Assembly (NCBI RefSeq): GCF_001657485.1
Contig: NZ_LXFU01000035.1
Coordinates: forward strand, 186,001-250,000
Length of the DNA: 64,000 bases
Direction of reading: 5' to 3'
Origin: Rhizobium sp. WYCCWR10014
GTDB lineage: Bacteria > Pseudomonadota > Alphaproteobacteria > Rhizobiales > Rhizobiaceae
The position numbers were made by a program, and so were the translations under genes. Positions 46,489-54,873 of the stretch are shown here, piece by piece (within the stretch, counting starts at the first letter, position 1; every line of letters begins with the position of its first letter). The notes beneath the pieces are model-generated. The model saw only the letters and a list, made by a program, of their open reading frames with translations, did no database searches and was not told the DNA's origin.

Positions 46489-47529
46489 TTAGCGCTCCTG
46501 CTCGGGATTGAAAGGATTGGGGGTCGACGGATTGATCGGCGGCGTCGAGCGCGCCGGTGCGGGGCGTGGACGCGGCGGTACCGGCAGCGGCGTTGACGGG
46601 CTGTTGCCGGCATCGCCGAAGACTTCGCGGGCAATGGCGCCGATACCACCGAGCGAGCTCAGGATGGAAGAGGCTTCCATCGGCATCATCACGATCTTGG
46701 AATTGGGCGCCGAACCGATCGAGGTGAGCGCCTCGGTATATTTCTGGGCGACGAAATAGTTGATCGCCTGAATGTCACCGGCGGCGATGGCTTCAGAGAC
46801 CATCTTTGTCGCCTTGGCTTCGGCCTCGGCCAAGCGCTCGCGGGCTTCGGCGTTGCGGAAGGCGGCCTCGCGCTGGCCTTCGGCCTGGAGGATGGCGGAT
46901 TGCTTGGCACCTTCGGCCCTGAGGATCTGCGCGTTGCGCGAGCCTTCGGCCTCCAGCACCTGGGCGCGTTTCTCGCGCTCCGCCTTCATCTGGCGGGCCA
47001 TCGCATCGACGAGGTCGCGCGGCGGCTGAATGTCCTTGATCTCGACGCGGGTGACCTTGATGCCCCAGGGATGCACGGCCTCGTCGACGACGCGCAGCAG
47101 CCGGTCGTTGATCGCATCGCGGTTGGAGAGCAGTTCGTCGAGATCCATCGAACCCATGACCGAGCGGATGTTGGTCATGGTGAGATTGAGGATGGCGTTT
47201 TCGAGGTTGGAGACCTGATAGGCAGCCTGGGCGGCGTTCAGCACCTGATAGAACGAGACTGCATCGGCCGAAACTGAGGCATTATCCTTGGTGATCACCT
47301 CCTGGGTCGGCACGTTCAGCACCTGCTCCATCACGTTCAACTTGGCGCCGACGCGCTCGATGAAGGGGGTGATGAGGTTGAGGCCTGGCTCCAGCGTGCG
47401 GGTATAACGCCCGAAGCGCTCGATCGTATAGCGGTAGCCCTGCGGCACGGTCTTGATCCCGGCAAAGAGCACCAGGATCACGAAGATGACCAGCACGATC
47501 ACGACGATGTCGAAGCCGCCGAACAGCAT
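46489..47529 (-). CDS. SPFH/stomatin-like protein (paraslipin, QmcA type)
   Basis: Membrane-anchored SPFH protein, 346 residues. One N-terminal helix ([20 protein letters not shown]) is followed by the SPFH domain ([24 protein letters not shown]... and [20 protein letters not shown]), a long coiled coil rich in Glu and Ala ([20 protein letters not shown]), and a Pro-rich tail. Such proteins form cage-like oligomers in lipid microdomains and assist protease and membrane quality control. AGGAGGAATTTTTC precedes the ATG. Operon with the NfeD gene. Confidence 0.92.
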   Translation of the reverse strand: MLFGGFDIVVIVLVIFVILVLFAGIKTVPQGYRYTIERFGRYTRTLEPGLNLITPFIERVGAKLNVMEQVLNVPTQEVITKDNASVSADAVSFYQVLNAAQAAYQVSNLENAILNLTMTNIRSVMGSMDLDELLSNRDAINDRLLRVVDEAVHPWGIKVTRVEIKDIQPPRDLVDAMARQMKAEREKRAQVLEAEGSRNAQILRAEGAKQSAILQAEGQREAAFRNAEARERLAEAEAKATKMVSEAIAAGDIQAINYFVAQKYTEALTSIGSAPNSKIVMMPMEASSILSSLGGIGAIAREVFGDAGNSPSTPLPVPPRPRPAPARSTPPINPSTPNPFNPEQER

Positions 47530-47712
47530 GAAAAATTCCTCCTATCGGCGCATGCGCGCCTGCCTAACTAATGTGGTGAGTTAGCACGTTCTTTGCGAGG
47601 AAGAAATGAGGGTGCAACCGCCCGGGCTCCAAGTGAAAAGGAGGTTCCGTTTCGGTTAAGCCATTGGACTGTTATGAGCTACTCGTCCGATGCCGGTTTC
47701 TGAAGATGTCTC

Positions 47713-48747
47713 TCAGACCCAACCCTGCAATTCGCGGCGGACGACCTTTTCCAGCACCTTCATGCCGTCATCGCCGTCGTTGAGGCAGGGAATATGCGCG
47801 AATTTCTCGCCGCCATTTTCGTGAAAGGAATGGGCGGCCTGTTCGGCGATCTCCTCCAGCGTCTCCAGACAGTCGGAGACGAAGCCGGGATTGATGACGG
47901 CGATGCGCTTGACGCCGTCCTTGGCGAGCTTCTCCACGGTCTTGTCGGTATAGGGCTGCAGCCATTCCTCCGGCCCGAAGCGGGACTGGAAGGTGACCAT
48001 GAAGTTTTCCTGGGTGAGCCCGAGCCGCTCGCGCAGCAGCCGGCCGGTCTTCTGGCATTGACAGTAATAGGGATCGCCCTGCTTGAAATAGGACATCGGA
48101 ATGCCGTGGAAGGAGGCGAGCAGCATCTCCGGCTTCCAATCGAGGGTCGAAAGATGCTTTTCGACCGACGCGGCGAGCGCTTCGATATAGGTCTCGTCGT
48201 CATGATAGGCGGGAACGGTGCGTAGCGCCGGCTGCCAGCGCATCGAGAGCAGCTTCTGGAAGGCCTTGTCGTTGACGGTGGCGGTCGTCGCCGCCGCATA
48301 TTGCGGATAGAGTGGGAAGAGCAAGATACGGTCGCAACCCTCTTCTTTCAGCGCGTCGATGCGCGAGGCGATCGACGGCGTGCCGTAGCGCATCGCCCAG
48401 TCGACCTTGACGTTATCAAGATCCTTCAGGCGCGCGGCCATCAGCTCCGACTGATTGCGGGTGTAGGTCCGCAGATAACTTTCGTTCCTCTCCTTGTTCC
48501 AGATCAGCTCATAGGCCTTACCGACCTTCTGCGGGCGGGTGTTGAGCACGATGCCGAACAGGATCGGATACCACTTCCAGGGCGACCATTCGATAACCCG
48601 GCGATCGGTGAGGAATGCCCTGAGATAGCGGCGCATCGAGGTATAATCGGTGCCGTCAGGCGTGCCGAGATTGACCAGCAGAACACCGACCTTGCCAAAT
48701 TTGACGGCCGGATGGTCGGCCGGGCGGAGTGAAATATCTGCTGTCAT
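47713..48747 (-). CDS. hemH: Ferrochelatase
   Basis: Inserts Fe2+ into protoporphyrin IX to make haem; 344 residues. It opens MTADISLRPADHPAVKFGKV, with GVLLVNLGTPDGTDYTSMRR as the family start motif, and continues with LFPLYPQYAAATTATVNDKA. The signature LLASFHGIPMSYFKQGDPYY holds the metal-binding His, and INPGFVSDCLETLEEI the conserved Glu. The single DYYCQCQK-type segment (DPYYCQCQKTG) is typical of proteobacterial forms. Start chosen at the ATG 48745-48747 (GGGGTTAGA upstream). Confidence 0.94.
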   Translation of the reverse strand: MTADISLRPADHPAVKFGKVGVLLVNLGTPDGTDYTSMRRYLRAFLTDRRVIEWSPWKWYPILFGIVLNTRPQKVGKAYELIWNKERNESYLRTYTRNQSELMAARLKDLDNVKVDWAMRYGTPSIASRIDALKEEGCDRILLFPLYPQYAAATTATVNDKAFQKLLSMRWQPALRTVPAYHDDETYIEALAASVEKHLSTLDWKPEMLLASFHGIPMSYFKQGDPYYCQCQKTGRLLRERLGLTQENFMVTFQSRFGPEEWLQPYTDKTVEKLAKDGVKRIAVINPGFVSDCLETLEEIAEQAAHSFHENGGEKFAHIPCLNDGDDGMKVLEKVVRRELQGWV

Positions 48748-48816
48748 TCTAACCCCAAAGCTCTTTCTGTCTCTTCGGCTCATACGCAGCCTGGAGATCA
48801 TGGTTCACCCTATAGA

Positions 48817-48849
48817 AACAAAAGCCGGCCCGGGAAACCCCGGACCGGC
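48817..48849 (-). terminator. Rho-independent terminator after the 5'-nucleotidase gene
   Basis: On the minus strand GCCGGTCCGGG (48849-48839) pairs with CCCGGGCCGGC (48834-48824), one G-U pair, followed by TTTTGTTT. Confidence 0.82.
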
Positions 48850-48872
48850 CAATGGCATCGGGACAAATCGTC

Positions 48873-50867
48873 TTACTTGGCGGGGACCTCGATCTCCTTG
48901 CCGACCGTCAGATGACGCGGGTTCGGCTTGCCGTTGGCATCCGAAAGCTTCCGCCACAGCGTGCCGTCGCCATAGAAGGTCACGGCGAGATCCCAGAAGG
49001 TGTCGCCCGCGGCGATGACGTGAGTGGAAGGCGTCGTCGCGGCAGGTGTGGAGGCTGCCGGTGCGGGTGTCGGTTCCGCAGCGGGTGCGGGTGCTGCCGG
49101 CGCCGGTGCCGCGGGTGCAGGAGTCGGTTCTGCAGGTGCCGCCGGCGCGGGAGCCGGTGCTGCTGGGGCCGGGGCAGCGGGTGCGGGAGCCGGCTCGGTG
49201 GATGGGGCGGGAGCAGCCGGTGCAGGGCTGGGTTCGGCAGAGGGAGCCGGAGCAGGCGCTGCCTGCGCCAGTTCGGTGACGCGTCCATCCGTGTAGGGCT
49301 TGTAAGGCGAATGTGCGGCGACATATTCGGTGGTCACGTCGGCAAGGTCTGGACCATAATCATAGGCGTTCTTGCCGTCCTTAAAGATCGCATAGCCGTC
49401 GCCGCCACCGCGCATGAAGTTGTTGGTGGCGACCTTGTAGGTCTTGGCCGGGTCGATCGGAGCGAAATTGTCACCGTCATTCACCTGAACGTCGCTGACG
49501 CGGTTGCCGACGGGCTTCGACTGGTCGAAGGAGAATTTCAGGCCGGCGACCTGAGGGAAGCGCCCGGCGCCCTGGTCGATCTGGCTGACGCCGTTTTCGA
49601 GCGCCTTGACGATGTCTGCGCCGGTCAGCTCAAACGTGGCGAGCGTATTCTGGAAGGGCAAGACGGTGATGACCTCGCCCTGGGTGATCTCGCCACCGTC
49701 GATCGAAGCACGCAGGCCGCCGCCGTTCTGAACGGCGATGGTGACGCCCTGGTTCTTGGTGCGATCGAGCATGGCGTCGGCCACCAGATTGCCCATCGAG
49801 CATTCCTCGACGCGGCAGACCTTGCGGTCGCCGTCGATCGGGCTTTCGGAAGAGCCGATCACCTTCTTGCGCAATTCCTCGATCGGCTTTGCCAATTCGG
49901 CAATGCGGGCAATGACGGCAGGATCGGGCGTGAAGGTGGAATCGATCAGGATCGGATCGCCCTTGGCATCCTTGACGACGCCGCTATCGTCGAAATTGAC
50001 GACGAGATCGCCGAGATACTTGCTGTAGGAAGCAGCCTGGACGACCGGCACCTTGTAGCCGCCGGGATTGTCGACCATCGTCGGGTAGGGGCCTTCGGCC
50101 TTCGGATCGGTGTTGGAGAGCAGGCTGTGGGAATGGCCGCCGACGACGATGTCGACATCCGGGATCTTGGCGATCAGGGCGAGATCGCGGGGGTAACCGA
50201 CATGGGTCAGCGCGATGATCTTGTTGACGCCCTGGCCCTTCAGATCCTGAACGGCCGCGGTAATCGCCTCAACGTCATCGGCGATCGTGACGTTCGGGCC
50301 GGGGGAGGAAAGCTCTGCCGTATCATTGGTGACGGCGCCGACGATGCCGATCTTCTGGCCGCCGACATCGAGCACCAGCGACGGCTTGATGCGGTCGCCG
50401 AGCTTGGAGGCGGCTGTCGCCTTGACATTCGCCGTCACGACGGGGAACTGCACCTTGTCGAGGAAAGTCGCAAGCCCGTCCTCGCTGTCGTCGAATTCAT
50501 GGTTGCCGACGGTCATGGCGTCGAACTTCATCAGGTTCAGGAATTCGGCTTCGGCTGCCCCCTTGTAGGTCGTGTAGAAGAGCGAGCCCTGGAAATTGTC
50601 GCCGGCATTGAGGAGGACGACGTTCTTGCCGGATAGCGCCTCACGGCGCTGGTCGATCGCGGTCTTCAGGCGGGCAGCACCACCGAAGCATTCCTTCTTG
50701 CCTTCCTCCTCTGCCGAGCAGGTGGAGTCGAACTTGTTGATCGATTCGATGCGCGAATGGAAATCGTTGATATGAAGAATATTGAGTTCGTAATCCGCAA
50801 AGGCGGCGCCCGTGCTGAGCGCCAGCATGGACGCGGTCAAAAGACCGAAGCTGAAAGACTTCGTCAT
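48873..50867 (-). CDS. 5'-nucleotidase/UshA-like metallophosphoesterase with C-terminal LysM
   Basis: Secreted nucleotide hydrolase, 664 residues. Signal peptide MTKSFSFGLLTASMLALSTG; calcineurin-like phosphoesterase domain with ILHINDFHSRIESI, NAGDNFQGSLFYTTYKG, VGNHEFDDSEDGLATFLDK and VVGGHSHSLL; 5'-nucleotidase C-terminal domain (about 335-500, QNGGGLRASIDGGEITQGEV); then a low-complexity Ala-Pro-Glu linker (about 530-610, bases 49040-49270) and a LysM domain (THVIAAGDTFWDLAVTFYGD, LTVGKEIEVPAK). The LysM should tether it to peptidoglycan. The ATG at 50865-50867 has AGGAGAACAGGG upstream. It salvages phosphate and nucleosides in the periplasm. Confidence 0.92.
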   Translation of the reverse strand: MTKSFSFGLLTASMLALSTGAAFADYELNILHINDFHSRIESINKFDSTCSAEEEGKKECFGGAARLKTAIDQRREALSGKNVVLLNAGDNFQGSLFYTTYKGAAEAEFLNLMKFDAMTVGNHEFDDSEDGLATFLDKVQFPVVTANVKATAASKLGDRIKPSLVLDVGGQKIGIVGAVTNDTAELSSPGPNVTIADDVEAITAAVQDLKGQGVNKIIALTHVGYPRDLALIAKIPDVDIVVGGHSHSLLSNTDPKAEGPYPTMVDNPGGYKVPVVQAASYSKYLGDLVVNFDDSGVVKDAKGDPILIDSTFTPDPAVIARIAELAKPIEELRKKVIGSSESPIDGDRKVCRVEECSMGNLVADAMLDRTKNQGVTIAVQNGGGLRASIDGGEITQGEVITVLPFQNTLATFELTGADIVKALENGVSQIDQGAGRFPQVAGLKFSFDQSKPVGNRVSDVQVNDGDNFAPIDPAKTYKVATNNFMRGGGDGYAIFKDGKNAYDYGPDLADVTTEYVAAHSPYKPYTDGRVTELAQAAPAPAPSAEPSPAPAAPAPSTEPAPAPAAPAPAAPAPAPAAPAEPTPAPAAPAPAAPAPAAEPTPAPAASTPAATTPSTHVIAAGDTFWDLAVTFYGDGTLWRKLSDANGKPNPRHLTVGKEIEVPAK

Positions 50868-51040
50868 CCCTGTTCTCCTGATTGAGGCGAAAGATCCCCC
50901 TGATCCTCGCCGATCCTTTTCATTATGCGCCGGGGCGGTTTCCCGGCCTGCGGATGTTCCATCAGACGATGCACGACCGCAAGAGAAAGCTGGGCCAGGC
51001 GAGGCGCTTTCCAAGGGGGCAGGGTAAAAAAGCCGGGTTC

Positions 51041-51361
51041 CTATCCCAGGCATTCGCCGTCGGCGGCGTTTCGATAGAGTTCGTGCACGGCCTCCGCAAT
51101 ATTCGGAACCGTGGCGAGCGCGATGATCAGGCAGAGAAGGGAAACGAGGCGATGAAAGCGCCGGCCGGTCTGATAGGCAAGGAGCGCGCCTGCACCATAG
51201 ATCAGGACTGCCGGCACGGCGAAGATCAGCACCTGCAGCGGCCCGTCGCAATCGGGAGCGGCGATGCCCTGGGCGCGATAGACATTGGCCGGCGAAACGA
51301 CCGCAAGTGCCGCAAGCGGCAATGCAAGCAGCAGGATGAGATAAAAGACGAAGGCCCGCAT
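51041..51361 (-). CDS. Small membrane hypothetical protein
   Basis: 106 residues with three hydrophobic segments: FVFYLILLLALPLAALAVVS, VLIFAVPAVLIYGAGALLAY and LVSLLCLIIALATVPNIAEA. A charged C-terminus with NAADGECLG follows. No family recognised. It lies between the 5'-nucleotidase and omp10-like genes on the same strand, 27 bases after omp10. Confidence 0.65.
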   Translation of the reverse strand: MRAFVFYLILLLALPLAALAVVSPANVYRAQGIAAPDCDGPLQVLIFAVPAVLIYGAGALLAYQTGRRFHRLVSLLCLIIALATVPNIAEAVHELYRNAADGECLG

Positions 51362-51388
51362 GATCTGCTTAGCCTATCACCTCATTTT

Positions 51389-51757
51389 TCAGCCGCGGCG
51401 GGAAAGCGTGAACTGTGCGCCGGAATCGGAGGTGCAATTGAGTTGGCTCGGGTTGACGAGGGCGCAATTGACCTTGGACTGGGTCTTGCGCACCAGCGAG
51501 GTCATGTTGATTTCCACCAGGGTCGGTGAGGTGTTGATATAGGTGCCCGAGGCAAGAAGCTGGTTGCTGTCGGTCGTGCGGGTGGTGAAACTACCGCCCT
51601 GGAAGGTGGAAACGATGCCGTTCGGATCGCTCCAGTTGCCTTCGACACCGGTGGCTGCGGGCGCGGCTGCAACCGGCAAGCGACGCGGCTCTGATGAAAC
51701 GCAGGCGGCAAGAGCGGCCGCTGCACCGACAAGAACGAGACCAGTTCTGATTTTCAT
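51389..51757 (-). CDS. omp10: Outer-membrane lipoprotein, Omp10-like
   Basis: Lipoprotein of 122 residues. Signal peptide MKIRTGLVLVGAAAALAACV with a lipobox (LAAC) at Cys19. The mature sequence GVEGNWSDPNGIVSTFQGGS, FTTRTTDSNQLLASGTYINT, LVEINMTSLVRKTQSKVNCA and LVNPSQLNCTSDSGAQFTLS matches Brucella Omp10 closely from memory of that family. Two cysteines in the C-terminal part probably form a disulfide. GGAGAAGCCTT precedes the ATG at 51755-51757; an upstream in-frame start is ignored. Confidence 0.85.
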   Translation of the reverse strand: MKIRTGLVLVGAAAALAACVSSEPRRLPVAAAPAATGVEGNWSDPNGIVSTFQGGSFTTRTTDSNQLLASGTYINTSPTLVEINMTSLVRKTQSKVNCALVNPSQLNCTSDSGAQFTLSRRG

Positions 51758-51879
51758 AAGGCTTCTCCCGGCGAATCGGCGCGGCGGACAGCCGCCAAGT
51801 TCGGGCAAAACATGGCGCGCGCCCGGCATGAAGGCAAGCCTTGCAAGGGCAGCGGGCGGAATTTAGACAGCAGGCGTTA

Positions 51880-51907
51880 CAAAAATGCCCGCCTTGCGGC
51901 GGGCATT
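51880..51907 (-). terminator. Rho-independent terminator after the homospermidine synthase gene
   Basis: On the minus strand AATGCCCGCC-GCAA-GGCGGGCATT is a perfect 10-bp stem with a GNRA loop, then TTTG. Confidence 0.88.
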
Positions 51908-51928
51908 GTCAACGTCGTGCAGGCGATC

Positions 51929-53380
51929 TCAGCGAACGAGAATGTTCCTGAACTGCCACGGATCCTTGGTGTCGATATCCTCGGGGAAGAGGCCCGGACG
52001 GCCGTCGAGCGGGGTCCAGTCGGTATAGTGGCCCTCGACCGGGCCGAGATAGGGCAGCTGCACTTCGAGGCAGCGCTTGTAATCGATCTCGTCGGCTTCG
52101 ACGATGCCGGCATTCGGGTTTTCCAGCGCCCAGACCATGCCGGCGAGGACGGCGGAAGTCACCTGCAGGCCGGTGGCGTTCTGGTAGGGCGCGATGCGGC
52201 GGGTTTCTTCCAGCGACAGGCGCGAGCCATACCAATAGGCATTCTTCTCATGGCCGTAGAGCAGGACGCCGAGTTCGTCGATGCCGTCCTCCAGCTCGTC
52301 CTCGTCGAGAACGTGATGGACCGGCTGCGGCGTGCCGCCATTGCCGAACATCTCATGCAGCGAGAGCACGGCGTCGTTGGCCGGATGGTAGGCATAGTGG
52401 CAGGTCGGGCGGAAGGTCACTTCGCCGTCCTTGTCGCGGACCGTGAAAAAGTCGGCGATCGAGATCGACTCATTGTGGGTGACGAGGAAACCATATTGCG
52501 GGCCGGGCGTCGGGCACCAGGTGCGCACGCGGGTGTTGGCGCCCGGCTGCTCCAGGTAGATCGCCGCCTTGTTGCCCTTCTTGTGCTTCTTGGCGTTCTT
52601 CGGCATCCATTCTTCATGCGTGCCCCAGCCGAGTTCGGCCGGCTGCAGGCCTTCGGAGATGAAGCCTTCGACGGACCAGGTGTTCCAGAAGACGTTGAGC
52701 GGCTTCGGATGCTTGGTGCGTTGGGTATCGCGCTCGGCGATGTGGACCCCCTTGACGCCGAGCTTCTTCATGAGCTTTGCCCAGCCTTCGCGATCGTGCT
52801 GGTCCGGTTCCTCGAATTTGAGGCCGGTGTCTTTGGCGAGATTTACGAGCGCCTGCTTGACGAACCAGGAGACCATGCCCGGATTGGCGCCGCAGGTGGA
52901 GACGGCGGTAGCGCCGCCCGGGTTCTTCGCCTTTTCCTTGCGCATGGTTTCGCGCAGCGCATAGTTGGTGCGGTCGGCATTGCTCATGCCCTTGTCGAAA
53001 TAGAAGCCGAGCCAGGGCTCGACGACGGTGTCAATATAGGGAACGTCGAGTTTGCGGCAGAGCTTGATGATGTCGAGCGAGGAGGTGTCGACCGAGAGGT
53101 TAACGCAGAAACCCTGACCTTCGCCTTCCGTCAGCAGCGGCTTCAGCAGTTCCTTGTAATTGTCCTTGGTGACATATTCCTTGATGTGGCGAACGCCGTG
53201 CTTCTTCAGGATCTCTATGTCGGAGGGCTCTTCACGAGGGTCGATGACGACCATCCGGCTTTTGTCGAATTTGAAATGGCGCTCGATCAGGGGCAGTGTG
53301 CCGCGGCCGATGGAGCCGAAGCCGATCATCACGATCGGACCGGTAATTTCGGCATATACCGGATAATTCTGTTCCGTCAT
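51929..53380 (-). CDS. hss: Homospermidine synthase
   Basis: NAD-dependent enzyme of 483 residues that joins two putrescines (or putrescine and spermidine) into homospermidine, the characteristic long polyamine of rhizobia. The N-terminal dinucleotide fold reads IVMIGFGSIGRGTLPLIERH, followed by the conserved FVNLSVDTSSLDIIKLCRKL-like block, NPGMVSWFVKQALVNLA and WGTHEEWMPKNAKKHKKG, and the late VTSAVLAGMVWALENPNAGI. AGGAG lies before the ATG. A terminator lies downstream. Confidence 0.95.
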   Translation of the reverse strand: MTEQNYPVYAEITGPIVMIGFGSIGRGTLPLIERHFKFDKSRMVVIDPREEPSDIEILKKHGVRHIKEYVTKDNYKELLKPLLTEGEGQGFCVNLSVDTSSLDIIKLCRKLDVPYIDTVVEPWLGFYFDKGMSNADRTNYALRETMRKEKAKNPGGATAVSTCGANPGMVSWFVKQALVNLAKDTGLKFEEPDQHDREGWAKLMKKLGVKGVHIAERDTQRTKHPKPLNVFWNTWSVEGFISEGLQPAELGWGTHEEWMPKNAKKHKKGNKAAIYLEQPGANTRVRTWCPTPGPQYGFLVTHNESISIADFFTVRDKDGEVTFRPTCHYAYHPANDAVLSLHEMFGNGGTPQPVHHVLDEDELEDGIDELGVLLYGHEKNAYWYGSRLSLEETRRIAPYQNATGLQVTSAVLAGMVWALENPNAGIVEADEIDYKRCLEVQLPYLGPVEGHYTDWTPLDGRPGLFPEDIDTKDPWQFRNILVR

Positions 53381-53573
53381 TCTTTTCTCCTGTGGAAGGG
53401 GACGAAGGCGTTCAGCCCGAAGAATTGTTTTGAAATTGCCGCAGAGGGTGCGAGGTGACCGGCTCTAACCATAAAACGACGTCACAATAAAGAGCATTGA
53501 GGGGGAAAGGCCAAATATCGGGCGGCGATGGAGGCCGGCGAAGCCGTCCCGGGGGCAGCCAGCGTGGCTTGGC

Positions 53574-53939
53574 TTAACCGATGACGGTGCCCTGGTGGAA
53601 GAGCATGCGCCAGTGCCCGTCCTCTTCCAGCCGCCAGATGGAACTGCGCAGCGTTCGTCTTTCGCTTCCGTCGACGTCGGTGTAAATGGCGCGATAGGTG
53701 ACGAGCGCGATGTGCTCGGCAAGTCTTTGGGTTTCGAAATGCTCGCCGCGTGACGTTCCCGTCCGACGCTCGGCCAAAAGAGCGGGCACGATCATGTCGA
53801 AAGTATAGAGCCGTCCGGAACTGCCGATTTCCCGGAAATCGTGAGAGAGCAGCGTAGTCAGCATCTCGCGCGAGGCGCGAACCGATGGGTCGAAGAGTTT
53901 TTCCTCGAGTTCTTTGAGATGGGCGGTGAGATCATCCAT
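53574..53939 (-). CDS. DUF4440 / NTF2-like protein
   Basis: 121 residues with the SnoaL/NTF2-like pattern: MDDLTAHLKELEEKLFDPSV, a central LSHDFREIGSSGRLYTFDMI and strands HIALVTYRAIYTDVDGSERR, WRLEEDGHWRMLFHQGTVI. DUF4440 members are small cone-shaped proteins, some of them steroid- or ketol-isomerase-like, with no function known for this one. AGGAGCCGATC precedes the ATG at 53937-53939. It is last in the pabB-pabC-yciI operon. Confidence 0.82.
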   Translation of the reverse strand: MDDLTAHLKELEEKLFDPSVRASREMLTTLLSHDFREIGSSGRLYTFDMIVPALLAERRTGTSRGEHFETQRLAEHIALVTYRAIYTDVDGSERRTLRSSIWRLEEDGHWRMLFHQGTVIG

Positions 53940-53956
53940 GATCGGCTCCTGCAAAT

Positions 53957-54241
53957 TCAGCGCTTCAGGATTTCCAGTCCTTCGACCGCCGTCGTTACGG
54001 CAAGCTCGGTGATATCGTATTCGGCGACGCCGTGGAGGGCGAAGGGATCGGCGGCGACATAGGCCTCGATTGCGGTGCGATCGCCGATTGCGAGGATGAC
54101 GCCGCCAGTGCGCGGCACCTTGCGGCCGGAAGCGAGGAACCAGCCCTTGGCATAACCCTCCTTCACCCAGGCCATGTGCGGCTCCATGTGCCTGTCGGCT
54201 TCATCGTTGGGTTTCACATAGGTGAGCGAGAGAATGAACAT
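53957..54241 (-). CDS. YciI family protein
   Basis: 94 residues of the YciI ferredoxin-like fold: MFILSLTYVKPNDEADRHME, HMAWVKEGYAKGWFLASGRK VPRTGG, and AYVAADPFALHGVAEYDI. The fold's His-Asp pair is present (MEPHMAWV and AADPF). YciI proteins are small enzymes or binding proteins of unclear role. The AGGAGCTGACC ribosome site overlaps the pabC end two bases upstream, showing tight coupling. Confidence 0.88.
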   Translation of the reverse strand: MFILSLTYVKPNDEADRHMEPHMAWVKEGYAKGWFLASGRKVPRTGGVILAIGDRTAIEAYVAADPFALHGVAEYDITELAVTTAVEGLEILKR

Positions 54242-54243
54242 GG

Positions 54244-54873
54244 TCAGCTCCTGACGAGGTTTGCGCGGATCAGACCGCGCAGCGAATTGCCGATATAAAG
54301 CGTGCCGGCATCGAGATCGGCAAGCGAGATACGGCCGACGCGGGCCTGGCGCCGGCAGATGAGCTCGGTGCGCAGCACGCCGGCGAGCAGGCCGCAGGAG
54401 ATCGGCGGGGTGCGCAGGATGCTGGTTCCATCGTCCAGGAAGATCGAGGTGATGGTGCCCTCGCAGACTTCGCCGCGTTCGTTCAAAAGCATGACCTCAT
54501 CGGCCTCATCAGGCCTGTATTCGGCGCGCGCGGCCTCGTAGACGGCGCGGCGCGTGGTCTTGACGCGCAGCAGCCTGTCGGCAGAATTCAGGCGGGTCTC
54601 GGCGAGGCGGAGGGTCCAGATGGCATCGGGCGCCAGGGGCGCGAAAGCGGCGCTGGTCACCTCGATCCGGCCTTGTGCGTCGAAGGTCAGGCGGATGCGC
54701 AGCGGACCGGCAGCGCCTGCCACGGCTTCGTCGAGCTTGGCCGCTGCCTCGATCGGTTGCGGGAAGCCAAGGCGACGGGCAGAGCGGGAAAGCCGGGCGA
54801 GATGCAGCCGCAGGCGGATGAAGCCCTCGCCGGGCTGCCAGCGCAGCGTCTCGATCAGCGAAAAATCGATCAT
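54244..54873 (-). CDS. pabC: Aminodeoxychorismate lyase (class IV aminotransferase)
   Basis: PLP enzyme of 209 residues that releases pyruvate from aminodeoxychorismate to give p-aminobenzoate for folate. It begins MIDFSLIETLRWQPGEGFIR; class IV motifs are VKTTRRAVYEAARAEYRPDE (the Lys is the likely Schiff-base residue), VMLLNERGEVCEGTITSIFL and LLAGVLRTELI. It is shorter than E. coli PabC but typical of the rhizobial form. Its start overlaps the pabB stop by four bases (ATGA). An upstream in-frame extension is not needed. Confidence 0.9.
   Translation of the reverse strand: MIDFSLIETLRWQPGEGFIRLRLHLARLSRSARRLGFPQPIEAAAKLDEAVAGAAGPLRIRLTFDAQGRIEVTSAAFAPLAPDAIWTLRLAETRLNSADRLLRVKTTRRAVYEAARAEYRPDEADEVMLLNERGEVCEGTITSIFLDDGTSILRTPPISCGLLAGVLRTELICRRQARVGRISLADLDAGTLYIGNSLRGLIRANLVRS

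Noticed and set aside
49040..49270. Repetitive GC-rich tract that might look like tandem repeats or a CRISPR array.
   Set aside because: It encodes the Ala/Pro/Glu linker of the 5'-nucleotidase in frame; repeats are irregular and there are no spacers.
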